Shown here piece by piece: positions 18,372 through 26,739 of a stretch of DNA of 64,000 nt; the stretch's first letter is position 1; each line of letters starts with the position of its first letter. The translations under genes were made by a program, and so were the position numbers. The notes beneath the pieces were generated by a model. The model was not told the origin of the DNA. It did not search any database and was given only the letters and a program-made list of their open reading frames with translations. Source of the stretch: Tateyamaria omphalii. Lineage in GTDB: Bacteria > Pseudomonadota > Alphaproteobacteria > Rhodobacterales > Rhodobacteraceae. The stretch is from the NCBI RefSeq assembly GCF_019802125.1, contig NZ_JAHVHT010000001.1, forward strand, positions 1,240,001 through 1,304,000, read 5' to 3'.

Positions 18372-18733
18372 GCCTTGAGATCCTGGCGGTAGACGACAGC
18401 CGCACAATGCGAGACATGATCCGACTGGCGCTGGAACCTGTGGGGTTCACCGTACACACGGCCGACGACGGCGTGCACGGCACCGAGGTTTTGGAAGACA
18501 TCGATCCCGATGTGATCATAACCGACATCAACATGCCACGCATGGATGGGTTTGGCTTCATTGACGCTGTTCGCGATGGCAACAGGCACAGAACCACACC
18601 AATCTTGGTGTTGACGACCGAGGCAGCGCCGGAAATGAAAATGCGCGCGCGCAGTGCTGGCGCAACGGGCTGGATCGTAAAGCCGTTCGATCCGACCAAA
18701 CTGGTCAAAGCCCTGCAAATGGTTGCCGGTTAA
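18368..18733 (+). CDS. cheY: Chemotaxis response regulator CheY (first copy)
   Basis: Single receiver domain, 121 residues. Acidic pocket VDD (residues 8-10), phospho-acceptor Asp53 in ITDINMPRMDG, conserved Thr in LVLTTEA and Lys in IVKPFD. It should carry phosphoryl groups from CheA to the flagellar motor or act as a phosphate sink. It overlaps the STAS gene by four bases and cheA follows after eight bases. A second receiver is at 22164; which one binds the motor cannot be told here. Confidence 0.92.
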   Translation: MSLEILAVDDSRTMRDMIRLALEPVGFTVHTADDGVHGTEVLEDIDPDVIITDINMPRMDGFGFIDAVRDGNRHRTTPILVLTTEAAPEMKMRARSAGATGWIVKPFDPTKLVKALQMVAG

Positions 18734-18741
18734 CAGCGTCC

Positions 18742-20829
18742 ATGACGGCCTCCGACCCTCTGGCGGACATCCGCGCCTCGTTTTTCGTGGAATGCGAAGA
18801 GTTGCTCGAGGCCTTGCAAGACGGCCTATATGCCCTTGAACATGGCACAGGCGATGGCGAAACCATACACGTTGTGTTCCGTGCAGTGCATTCGATCAAA
18901 GGCGGTGCAGGTGCATTTGGTCTCGAACATCTGGTACAATTTACGCATCAGTATGAGACGGCTTTGGATGCTGTCCGCAGTGACAGGCTCGCTGTCACCC
19001 CCGATCTGCTGAAACTGTTCTTTCGGGCCGCAGACCACCTGTCGGATATCATCCGGTCAGCCCGGGAAGAACAGCCCTTTGCGACATCAATCAGTGCTCC
19101 CTTACTGTCTGAATTAACCGCGAGAGTGTCCTTGGAAGCCAATCAAGAAGCGGCAGAAGACATTGATTTTGCGCCGATTGCCGTCAATTTGGACTTTTCA
19201 GAAGATCCGCTGTCCGCCAAAGGCGCACAACTCAATCACTTTCAAATCTCATTCACTCCGGAGCCGGAGCTTTTCGATACCGGCAATGATGTACCCCACA
19301 TTTTTGCAGCGCTTGCGGATTTGGGTGAGCTGGATGTGCAATGCGACACCAGCCGCTTGCCTACCCTGCATCAACTTGCGCCAGAGGCCGTCTATCTAAG
19401 CTGGTCGCTGTCGCTTGCCACGGTAGTTGAAGAGGCAGAGATCGCTTCGATCTTTGAGTTTGTGGAGGGGCTTTGCGAGTTGGACATCTCGCTTCGCGTT
19501 ACGAGTGACGCGAACGCGCTTGGGTCAGAACCAGTCACTTCAGACGCAATGACGCCCTCGACCGAACCGGTTGATGCCGAACCACAATCCAATCCGCAGC
19601 AGTCCCACCGGGACACAAGACAACAAACAGTTGTGCGCGTAGATATCGAGCGCGTTGAGAGACTTGTTAACCTGGTCGGCGAGCTGGTGATCAATCAGGC
19701 CATGCTGTCGCAAAGCATGCAATCGGCCGGTATCTCGCCGCATTCCGAAGCCATGAACGGGCTTGAGGAATTCCAGCGCCTTACACGCGACATTCAAGAC
19801 AGCGTAATGATGATCCGTGCGCAGCCAGTGAAATCGTTGTTCCAGCGTATGTCGCGGATTGTACGGGAAACGTCTGCGTCGGTGTCCAAGGATGTGCGGC
19901 TGATCACGGATGGTGAAACCACGGAAGTCGACAAAACGGTCATCGAGCGGCTTGCGGATCCACTGACGCACATGATCCGAAACGCCGTTGATCATGGGAT
20001 TGAGACACCTGCGACGCGCCTGGCACATGGAAAACCGGAACAGGGTGAAGTGCGGCTTAGCGCTTCTCATCGTTCCGGCCGCGTGGTGATCGACGTGTCT
20101 GACGACGGCGGCGGCATCGACCGTGACAGAGTGCTGCGCACCGCCAAGGACAAGGGTCTTGTACCGCCGGACGCGAACCTTGCCGACACCGAGATCGATA
20201 ACCTGTTGTTCATGCCTGGATTTTCCACGGCATCCAATTTGTCTGACCTGTCCGGGCGCGGTGTTGGAATGGACGTGGTGCGCACGGCGATCCATGCGCT
20301 TGGTGGCCGCATCACGATCAATTCGGAGCCAAGACAAGGCACGTCGTTCAGCATTTCACTGCCACTGACGCTCGCCGTTTTGGACGGAATGGTCGTTGAC
20401 GTTTCGGGTGAAACCCTTGTCGTTCCCCTGAACGTGGTCTCGGAAACACTGACGCTGACCGAGAACAACATAGAAATGGTAAGCCCTGGTCATTGGGTCG
20501 TTCGCAATCGAAACGGCTTTCTTCCGCTTTTGGACTTGAGTGCCGTGCTCGGATATCGGGCCGAACGCGCGGACTTTACTGACCGGATCGCGTTGCTGCT
20601 GACACTCGAAGACGATGTGGGCGTCGCATTGGTCGTGGATGAAATTCACGATCAGCGACAGGTCGTAATCAAAGGGCTGGATGACAGTTTCTACCGCGCG
20701 CCAGGTATCGCGGCAGCAACAATTCTGGGTGACGGTCAAATCGCACTGATCCTTGATCCGGCCGATATCGTGGCACATGCCTGTTCTTTAGGCGCGCACC
20801 CCCCGGCACATCATAGAATGGAGGCTTGA
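18742..20829 (+). CDS. cheA: Chemotaxis histidine kinase CheA
   Basis: 695 residues. The Hpt domain carries phospho-acceptor His50 (VFRAVHSIKGGAGAFG). A divergent linker/P2-like region follows (about 130-290). The dimerisation helix pair begins at RVDIERVERLVNLVGELVINQAMLSQ. The ATPase domain has LTHMIRNAVDHGIETP, DVSDDGGGIDRDRV and LSGRGVGMDVVRTAI. The CheW-like regulatory domain occupies the last about 140 residues. It phosphorylates CheY and CheB in receptor arrays. No receptor gene is adjacent in this window. Confidence 0.97.
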   Translation: MTASDPLADIRASFFVECEELLEALQDGLYALEHGTGDGETIHVVFRAVHSIKGGAGAFGLEHLVQFTHQYETALDAVRSDRLAVTPDLLKLFFRAADHLSDIIRSAREEQPFATSISAPLLSELTARVSLEANQEAAEDIDFAPIAVNLDFSEDPLSAKGAQLNHFQISFTPEPELFDTGNDVPHIFAALADLGELDVQCDTSRLPTLHQLAPEAVYLSWSLSLATVVEEAEIASIFEFVEGLCELDISLRVTSDANALGSEPVTSDAMTPSTEPVDAEPQSNPQQSHRDTRQQTVVRVDIERVERLVNLVGELVINQAMLSQSMQSAGISPHSEAMNGLEEFQRLTRDIQDSVMMIRAQPVKSLFQRMSRIVRETSASVSKDVRLITDGETTEVDKTVIERLADPLTHMIRNAVDHGIETPATRLAHGKPEQGEVRLSASHRSGRVVIDVSDDGGGIDRDRVLRTAKDKGLVPPDANLADTEIDNLLFMPGFSTASNLSDLSGRGVGMDVVRTAIHALGGRITINSEPRQGTSFSISLPLTLAVLDGMVVDVSGETLVVPLNVVSETLTLTENNIEMVSPGHWVVRNRNGFLPLLDLSAVLGYRAERADFTDRIALLLTLEDDVGVALVVDEIHDQRQVVIKGLDDSFYRAPGIAAATILGDGQIALILDPADIVAHACSLGAHPPAHHRMEA

Positions 20830-20832
20830 AAA

Positions 20833-21291
20833 ATGAGCGTCATGGACGCGGCACGGCCCGTAGAATTGCTTACGTTCAAACTCGGAGATCAGGAATACTC
20901 GCTTGATATCATGAGTGTCCGCGAAATCCGTGGCTGGACCCGAGCGACACCCATGCCGCTCGCTCCCAGTTTTGTGCGCGGTGTCATCAATTTGCGTGGC
21001 ACCGTCCTTCCAGTGATTGACCTCGCTGAACGGCTTGGTTTGCAAAAATGCGGTCAAAACAGCCGAAACGTGATCATCGTTGTAAAGTGCCACGGCCATA
21101 TGACAGGGCTGCTGGTTGATGCTGTCTCGGATATTGTAGCGCTGCAGCCAGACGAGATGCAGGATCCGCCAGATACGGGGACATCGGACACGCCGAACGT
21201 CGTCAAGGCGCTTACGCTCATTGACGATCGTATGATACGGGTTCTGGATGTCGCACAGATCGTCACTCATGCCGAAAGTGACGCGGCTTGA
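20833..21291 (+). CDS. cheW: Chemotaxis coupling protein CheW
   Basis: 152 residues of the CheW fold: LLTFKLGDQEYSLDIMSVRE at the start, then APSFVRGVINLRGTVLPVIDL, the classic coupling-protein signature. It links receptors to CheA at the membrane-associated array. The gene follows cheA after three bases, and its TGA stop overlaps the cheR ATG (TGATG). Confidence 0.96.
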   Translation: MSVMDAARPVELLTFKLGDQEYSLDIMSVREIRGWTRATPMPLAPSFVRGVINLRGTVLPVIDLAERLGLQKCGQNSRNVIIVVKCHGHMTGLLVDAVSDIVALQPDEMQDPPDTGTSDTPNVVKALTLIDDRMIRVLDVAQIVTHAESDAA

Positions 21292-22154
21292 TGCGTCAGA
21301 CACCTGTCCAACCTGATATGGATGACCAGCAATTTGAACGGATTGCTGCAGTCACCTACCACGAAAGCGGCATCAGGCTGGTGCGTGAAAAGAAACTGAT
21401 GGTGCAGTCCCGCCTTCGTCACCGGCTGCGCGCGTTGAACATGGACGCATTTTCCAAATACGCAGATTATGTCGCATCAATGCAAGGTGTTGGCGAACGC
21501 CGGTTCATGATCTCTGCGTTGACGACCAACGTGTCACAGTTTTTTCGTGAAGCGCAGCATTTCGATTTGCTGTCCAACACGTCACTGCCCGCATTTCGCG
21601 AGCGAATCCGGCAAGCAAAACGCATACGAATTTGGTCAGCGGGCTGCTCAAACGGCCAAGAGCCATACTCCATTGCAATGCACTTGCTTTCGAGGGAGCC
21701 GAAACTGCGCGAAGCAGATTTCAGAATACTGGCCACCGATATTGATCCACGGGTTATCGCCCATGCACAAACAGGTCGCTATACCCGGTCACAGTTGAGT
21801 GGAGTCCCTGCGGAACACCTCAAACGCTTTACGGTCGAACATCCGGATGGGAGCGAGGACCGCTCCGTCAACGAAACGCTAAAAGCGATTGTTTCTTTTC
21901 GGGAATTGAACCTGTTTGCCGATTGGCCGATGCAATTTCAGTTCGATGCTATCTTTTGCAGAAATGTGGTCATCTATTTTGATCAGAAAACGCAGGAGAG
22001 ACTCTGGTCGCGCTTCAATAGGGCGTTGTGTCCAGGGGGGCTTCTCTTCCTTGGACATTCCGAACGCATTGCCACCCCCGCAGCCCATGGCTTTCGATCA
22101 GTGGGCCCAACAACATACACCAAGCCCGGCAGCACCCCTGTGAAGCCGCATTAG
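21291..22154 (+). CDS. cheR: Chemoreceptor glutamate methyltransferase CheR
   Basis: Methylates receptor glutamates with SAM; 287 residues. The all-helical N-terminal domain (YHESGIRLVREKKLMVQSRL) precedes the Rossmann domain with IRIWSAGCSNGQEPYSIAM and IFCRNVVIYFDQKTQERLW. The ATG at 21291 is preferred over the in-frame TTG at 21288 because it overlaps the cheW stop. The receiver gene follows after nine bases. Confidence 0.95.
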   Translation: MRQTPVQPDMDDQQFERIAAVTYHESGIRLVREKKLMVQSRLRHRLRALNMDAFSKYADYVASMQGVGERRFMISALTTNVSQFFREAQHFDLLSNTSLPAFRERIRQAKRIRIWSAGCSNGQEPYSIAMHLLSREPKLREADFRILATDIDPRVIAHAQTGRYTRSQLSGVPAEHLKRFTVEHPDGSEDRSVNETLKAIVSFRELNLFADWPMQFQFDAIFCRNVVIYFDQKTQERLWSRFNRALCPGGLLFLGHSERIATPAAHGFRSVGPTTYTKPGSTPVKPH

Positions 22155-22163
22155 GAGACCGGC

Positions 22164-22550
22164 ATGGCCTTGCGAGATCAAATTCGAATCATGGTTGTTG
22201 ATGACATGTCGACAAGTCGTGGCCTTCTGGTGCAGGCGTTAGAGGCGTTGGGCGTGCGCCATGTTTTCAGCGCTCCTGACGGCGCGAGTGCGATCCAATT
22301 GTTGTCCAAAACACCGGCGCATCTTGTCATATCGGACTACAATATGCCGAACATGGACGGGTTGAGACTGCTGCATACGCTGCGCAGTGGTGAAAAAACC
22401 AAGGGGGTCGGTTTCATTCTGATCACGGGTCGGGCCGAACAGCAAATCATCGATCATGGCCGAAAGCTGGGAATGAACAACTACCTCAAAAAACCTTTTG
22501 AAGCCGTTCAGTTGCGCCAGTGCATCGAAACTGTCGTTGGTCCTCTTTAA
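22164..22550 (+). CDS. cheY: Chemotaxis response regulator CheY (second copy)
   Basis: 128-residue single receiver. Acidic residues VVDD at 11-14, phospho-acceptor Asp58 in VISDYNMPNMDG, conserved Thr in LITGRAE and Lys in LKKPFEAVQ. GGAG precedes the start. It differs clearly from the first CheY at 18368, so the locus encodes two receivers as in other alphaproteobacteria where one binds the motor and the other drains phosphate. Its TAA overlaps the start of the next small gene. Confidence 0.92.
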   Translation: MALRDQIRIMVVDDMSTSRGLLVQALEALGVRHVFSAPDGASAIQLLSKTPAHLVISDYNMPNMDGLRLLHTLRSGEKTKGVGFILITGRAEQQIIDHGRKLGMNNYLKKPFEAVQLRQCIETVVGPL

Positions 22551-22900
22551 TGCAGGCGAAGCATGATCAGGATGTTGCAATCAGTCGGGCGTTGTCTCGG
22601 ATGTCCTGCATTCTGAACCAAATGAACGGTGACATGTGTCGTGTTACAAAGCTGGTGTCAGATTTGTCGGTGGCTGGTGATACTGCACTGAACGATATGC
22701 AGATTTCGCAACTGCAAATGCTCGACCGTATGTGCCAATCGCTGAGCGATCTGTCGATCATCTCGCAGGTTTTGGCATCTGGACAAACCTGCATGTCGGA
22801 TCAGTCGGCCCGTCTGCAATTGCCGGAGACCCGCGCAATCCTTTCGACTGACTGTGAAACGAATGTCGCAGCCGCGGCAGGGTCAGTCGAACTCTTCTGA
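22550..22900 (+). CDS. Unknown helical protein of the chemotaxis locus
   Basis: 116 residues from the ATG at 22550, which shares a base with the cheY stop (TAATG). The sequence is predicted to be mostly helical (ISRALSRMSCILNQMNGDMC and LQMLDRMCQSLSDLSIISQV) and rich in Met, Ser and Gln. No known domain was recognised. Its position in the Che operon suggests an adaptor, a CheZ-like phosphatase or a receptor partner; no CheZ catalytic Asp/Gln motif can be claimed. It converges with cheD, 18 bases apart. Confidence 0.75.
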   Translation: MQAKHDQDVAISRALSRMSCILNQMNGDMCRVTKLVSDLSVAGDTALNDMQISQLQMLDRMCQSLSDLSIISQVLASGQTCMSDQSARLQLPETRAILSTDCETNVAAAAGSVELF

Positions 22901-22918
22901 CGGTCCAAGCGTCCAGCC

Positions 22919-23431
22919 TTAGAAAAGCTCCAACCCGTTTCCGGCTGGTATCGGCAGTGTCGCTTCAGTATCGCGGACCGCGGTATCCGTCATCTTCTGC
23001 ATGGCGCGCCCACTGCCCGGCCAGAACCGGATGTTACGCGCCAAATTCCCGCCCAGTGAATGGGTGATGAGCGGAATTTCCTCTTGAGCCAAATAGTCCA
23101 GCGTAAACTGCACATTCTGCGCCCCGATATCTGACAGTCCAGTTACCATCCGTGCTCCGCCAAACACCTTGGCACAGAGACGGCTGCGATCTGCTCCGAG
23201 TTTTACTAGATCGTTGATCAACAATTCCATGGCATTGATGCCGGACAGTGTTCTGCGCGCATCGCGCCCCGCCGCATGCGCCAGAAGCATGTGGTTCATA
23301 CCACCGACCCGGGAAACCGGGTCCCACAAACAACATGCAACACATGATCCCAGAAGCGTTGAGATCACGATATGCGGCCCCGTACCCGTCGCGTGTTCGC
23401 CCTGAGTGATATGAAGACTCTGATCGGTCAT
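22919..23431 (-). CDS. cheD: Chemoreceptor glutamine deamidase CheD
   Basis: 170 residues. Catalytic Cys30 (TLLGSCVACC) and His47 (GGMNHMLL) have the same 17-residue spacing as in characterised CheD; the third residue could be Ser24 or Thr25. It deamidates receptor glutamines and can bind CheY/CheC. FGGARMVTGLSDIGAQN is a conserved family block. The start overlaps the cheB stop by four bases (ATGA), so cheB and cheD are coupled. Confidence 0.93.
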   Translation of the reverse strand: MTDQSLHITQGEHATGTGPHIVISTLLGSCVACCLWDPVSRVGGMNHMLLAHAAGRDARRTLSGINAMELLINDLVKLGADRSRLCAKVFGGARMVTGLSDIGAQNVQFTLDYLAQEEIPLITHSLGGNLARNIRFWPGSGRAMQKMTDTAVRDTEATLPIPAGNGLELF

Positions 23432-24486
23432 GGAGATGGTTTATCCGGAAACAGCATTTCCATCATGCGGACGGAAAGGTCGCAGAGGTCCCGCTCCTCC
23501 TCGATGGCATCCATCGCAAGGGCGGCCGCGGGCATGCCATAGACCGCGCAGGTCCTCTCTGATTGGCCCAGCGTGCGCGCGCCACCGCGGCGCAACATGA
23601 GCATACCCTTGGAACCGTCACTACCAAGGCCGGTCAAGATCATCGCACCGACTTGCGCACTCCACGACGCGGCTGACCCGAAAAGGACATCAACGGAAGG
23701 ACAAAAGAGATCTTCTCGCCCCCGTTTGATCATCTGAACGTGCCATGCTCCGCTGTGCCACATCAGTCCGGTCTGCATGTCTTGTGCCGGCGCAAGACGA
23801 ACTTGCCCTGCCGCCAGGCGTTCTCCTTCACTGGCGAAATCCACACATTGCTTCAGTTGCCGGTCCAGACGTTCGATGAAACGTTCAAGAAATGCTTGCG
23901 GCATATGCTGAGCGATGACGATAGGCGGTCCATTCGCGGAAAATTGCGGCAACATGCTTTCCAGCGCGGTTACACCGCCGGTCGACGCGCCAATCAATAT
24001 GATCTTGTCTGACGCGAGCGATGTCTCTGCACCATCCGTCACATCATGGCGCGCCGCGGCAACAATGCAGTCGCACAGCCGTGCCAGTGCTTCCGGCGTC
24101 GGCAAAGACGGTTTTGCAAGACACATGGCCGCACCCAAGTCGCGCGCGCGTCTGGCCTGCTGACCATTCTTGCGCATCTGATTGCTCAGCATCACGACAG
24201 GCATCGGACGCAAACGCATCAAATGTGACAGAAATTCAATCCCGTCCATTCCCGGCATTTCTACATCCAGTGTCAGGACGTCGGGGTCAGTCTGCTTGAT
24301 CACTTGCCGCGCTTCTTCCGCCGATGCCGCGGCGCCAGCCAATTCAAGCCTTGGGTCGCCGGAAATCATACTCCCCAGCCATCTTCGCATCACCTTGGAA
24401 TCATCAATCACGACGACGCGATGCGGCGGTCCTTCCGGCACGTGATGTGCATGCTTGCCCGACACCTCACGATGTCCAAACTGCAC
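23428..24486 (-). CDS. cheB: Chemotaxis protein-glutamate methylesterase CheB
   Basis: 352 residues: receiver domain with phospho-acceptor Asp74 (LTLDVEMPGMDG), then the methylesterase with Ser168 (LIGASTGG), His194 (AQHMPQAF) and the Asp in MILTGLGSDGSKGM. It removes receptor methyl groups and deamidates glutamines. The start is a GTG at 24486, since no ATG occurs before the receiver core and a TAG lies shortly upstream. It is opposite in strand to the main che run. Confidence 0.94.
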   Translation of the reverse strand: MQFGHREVSGKHAHHVPEGPPHRVVVIDDSKVMRRWLGSMISGDPRLELAGAAASAEEARQVIKQTDPDVLTLDVEMPGMDGIEFLSHLMRLRPMPVVMLSNQMRKNGQQARRARDLGAAMCLAKPSLPTPEALARLCDCIVAAARHDVTDGAETSLASDKIILIGASTGGVTALESMLPQFSANGPPIVIAQHMPQAFLERFIERLDRQLKQCVDFASEGERLAAGQVRLAPAQDMQTGLMWHSGAWHVQMIKRGREDLFCPSVDVLFGSAASWSAQVGAMILTGLGSDGSKGMLMLRRGGARTLGQSERTCAVYGMPAAALAMDAIEEERDLCDLSVRMMEMLFPDKPSP

Positions 24487-24594
24487 GAAGCTGCATGCGT
24501 TCAGCTAAATTTGAAAGTGGTACGAACACCTATCCACCAAGAGGCCAACGCTGTGGTGTTCAGGTTAGGGCATGACGCGTGAACGCCATGTTAA

Positions 24595-24626
24595 CAGCGG
24601 CGCCCACGTCCCGGTGAGCGCCGCTG
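24595..24626 (-). terminator. Stem-loop after comE
   Basis: 9-bp stem CAGCGGCGC (24595-24603) with GCGCCGCTG (24618-24626) plus an inner CAC/GTG pairing, just after the comE stop on the reverse strand. It is followed by only TTAAC, so it is a weak intrinsic terminator at best. Confidence 0.45.
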
Positions 24627-24633
24627 CATCAAA

Positions 24634-25188
24634 TCAGGCGCTTACGGCTTTCATGAACCGATCCTTGATGACCACCGGGTCCATCGTGATCACAGGCATC
24701 TTGGCGTTGCCGCTATCACATTTGACCACCATCACGGTCATTTTCCGGTCCGCAATCGCCTTTTCCAGCGCAGGGCCCGTATCAACGTCCATGACCTCAA
24801 CAACATTCTCGCATCCAGCAGCACGCGCCATTCCCGCGAGCGATGTCTTTTTGCCCGTATAGGTCGGCTGATCCCCGGTCGATCCATACGATCCGTTATC
24901 GATGATCATGAGGATGTAGTTGTCGGCCACATTGTTGGCGATTGTCGGCAACGTACACAGGTTGGTCAGAACGGAACCATCCCCGTCAATGGAGATCACG
25001 GTTTTGTCCTGAGCTAGCGCAAGTCCCAGCCCGATGGAGGATGCCAGACCCATTGTACCAAGCATATAAAAGTTCGTTGGCTGATCGTCGATGGCATGCA
25101 ATTCTTGGCTTGGGATGCCGATATTGCAGACCACCAGTTGGTCACGAAGAATGGGAGCGATTTCCTTGAGGATTTCAGAACGGATCAT
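24634..25188 (-). CDS. comE: Sulfopyruvate decarboxylase beta subunit
   Basis: TPP-binding subunit, 184 residues, that with ComD turns 3-sulfopyruvate into sulfoacetaldehyde. The TPP motif runs from GDGSVLTNLCTL (GDG at 69-71) to Asn98 in LMIIDNGSYG. NFYMLGTMGLASSIGLGLAL is the usual TPP-enzyme block. Phosphonopyruvate decarboxylase is the close alternative, but the split two-subunit form and the hpsN neighbour favour sulfopyruvate. The ATG at 25188 overlaps the comD stop (ATGA). Confidence 0.88.
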   Translation of the reverse strand: MIRSEILKEIAPILRDQLVVCNIGIPSQELHAIDDQPTNFYMLGTMGLASSIGLGLALAQDKTVISIDGDGSVLTNLCTLPTIANNVADNYILMIIDNGSYGSTGDQPTYTGKKTSLAGMARAAGCENVVEVMDVDTGPALEKAIADRKMTVMVVKCDSGNAKMPVITMDPVVIKDRFMKAVSA

Positions 25189-25691
25189 TGGTCGCCATAG
25201 CCTCCCCAGAAGTTGGCGTCGGTCAGGATCGCCACGGGTTTGTTGCACATGAAGGTGTATTTCAGGATCATATCCAGTTCCTCCACGTCCTTCTGATGAT
25301 GGAAGTGGTAGGTGGGAATGTTCATCTGCGCGAGCAGCGCCTTGGTATGCACGGCCATCTCGACCTGGCACGCCACCGGTTCGCGAAGCTCACCGCGATA
25401 TGAAATCAGCATGGGCAGCGGCATCCGGTAGTACTGGATCAACGTCGCCAGCGTATTGATCGTCACGCCGATCGCGGTGTTTTGCATGATGATGGCCGGG
25501 CGCTTGCCCCCCATCCAGGCTCCTGCGCACAGGCCCATCCCCTCGTCTTCCTTGTTCGACGGAATGTGGAAAATGTCATCACGGTTGTCGATTTCCTCGA
25601 TCACCCCGGCCAACTGTTTGCAGGGCACGGTGGTTACGAATGAAATGTCATTCGCGACAAGGTCATCGGTTATCTTTTTGTCTATGTCCAT
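25185..25691 (-). CDS. comD: Sulfopyruvate decarboxylase alpha subunit
   Basis: 168-residue partner of ComE carrying the pyrimidine-binding half of the TPP fold. The probable catalytic Glu lies in HIPSNKEDEGMGLCAGAWMG, followed by PAIIMQNTAIGVTINTL. In roseobacters this enzyme feeds sulfoacetaldehyde to Xsc, which is not in this window. The start at 25691 (MDIDKKITDDLVANDISFVT) is chosen over the longer open frame; it begins 19 bases after the dehydrogenase stop. Confidence 0.88.
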   Translation of the reverse strand: MDIDKKITDDLVANDISFVTTVPCKQLAGVIEEIDNRDDIFHIPSNKEDEGMGLCAGAWMGGKRPAIIMQNTAIGVTINTLATLIQYYRMPLPMLISYRGELREPVACQVEMAVHTKALLAQMNIPTYHFHHQKDVEELDMILKYTFMCNKPVAILTDANFWGGYGDQ

Positions 25692-25710
25692 CAGTGTGCA
25701 GTCTCCGGCA

Positions 25711-26685
25711 TCAGGGGTGCAGAATAATCTTTGGTGCTGCGACGCGTCCGGCGCGCAGATCGGCAAAGGCCATGGCTCCGTCAGACAGGTTGCGCTGTTC
25801 GGTCCAGTCGAGCGGACCCAGACGGCCATCGAAAATGGCGACGCAGGTGTCACGGAAGTCTTGGGGTGTGTAGGTATAGGTTCCTATGAACGTGATCTCT
25901 TGCAAGGTCATTCGGCGGATATTGAGGCCGCCAAGATCCTCGCCCAGTCCGATGTGCACGATCACGCCGCCCGGTTCAGTGAGTGATGAGGCGATGTCGC
26001 GGGTTGCCGCATAGCCAACCGCGTCAACGACCATGCCGTATTCACCTGTCCCCGCGGGGACAGACGGGATAAGGCATTGATTTTCAACGAACTGGCGTCG
26101 CGTTTCGTTGGGTTCTGCGATCGTCACGTCGTCCAGTCCCTGCGCCTTGAGCGCAAGCGCCGCTGCGACCCCGATAGCGCCGCCCCCGAGCACAAGTGCG
26201 GTGCGGGCAGCGCCCGTGTCCAACGCAGCCAGACCTAGCCGTATGGAGTGCCAGCTGACGGCCAGAGGTTCAGCAAGTGCTGCCTTGTCGAAGGGTACGT
26301 GATCCGGCACCGTGACCAGATTTTCGGGCCGCATGGCGACGAGTTCGGCAAAGGCCCCTTCGCGCGGGGGCATGGAGATGATTTTGCGGTCCGGGCACAG
26401 GTTGTCGCGCCCCGAGGTGCAGTAGCGACACACGCCGCATCCCACCAACGGGTTGATGGTGACCCGTTCGCCGTCACGCCGCCCGCCGACAATCGTGCCA
26501 GCCGCTTCATGCCCCAGGATCAGTGGCGCCGGACGCCGATCATCATGCCCCAGATAAGCGTGCATATCCGATCCACAGATGCCGGACGACGCGATGCGCA
26601 CCAATTCCTGATCCGGCGCGGCACTGGCATCCGGCACGTCCCTGAAATTCAGGGTCTCCACCCCGTCATAAACCAGCGCTTTCAT
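25711..26685 (-). CDS. Zinc-dependent alcohol dehydrogenase, probable sulfonate-pathway enzyme
   Basis: 324-residue medium-chain dehydrogenase. Catalytic zinc ligands lie in SSGICGSDMHAYLGHDD and LILGHEAAGTIVG; structural-zinc cysteines in CGVCRYCTSGRDNLC; the NAD site in ALVLGGGAIGVAAALAL. Lying between hpsN-like and comDE genes, it may be the 2,3-dihydroxypropane-1-sulfonate (DHPS) 2-dehydrogenase of HpsO/HpsP type, interconverting DHPS isomers, or a sulfolactate dehydrogenase. Substrate is inferred from context only. GGGAGG stands before the ATG at 26685. Confidence 0.8.
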   Translation of the reverse strand: MKALVYDGVETLNFRDVPDASAAPDQELVRIASSGICGSDMHAYLGHDDRRPAPLILGHEAAGTIVGGRRDGERVTINPLVGCGVCRYCTSGRDNLCPDRKIISMPPREGAFAELVAMRPENLVTVPDHVPFDKAALAEPLAVSWHSIRLGLAALDTGAARTALVLGGGAIGVAAALALKAQGLDDVTIAEPNETRRQFVENQCLIPSVPAGTGEYGMVVDAVGYAATRDIASSLTEPGGVIVHIGLGEDLGGLNIRRMTLQEITFIGTYTYTPQDFRDTCVAIFDGRLGPLDWTEQRNLSDGAMAFADLRAGRVAAPKIILHP

Positions 26686-26739
26686 GTGGCAGCCTCCCGC
26701 ACGCCAGCATAGCAGCGTGTCGAACCGCGTGAACCGGCG

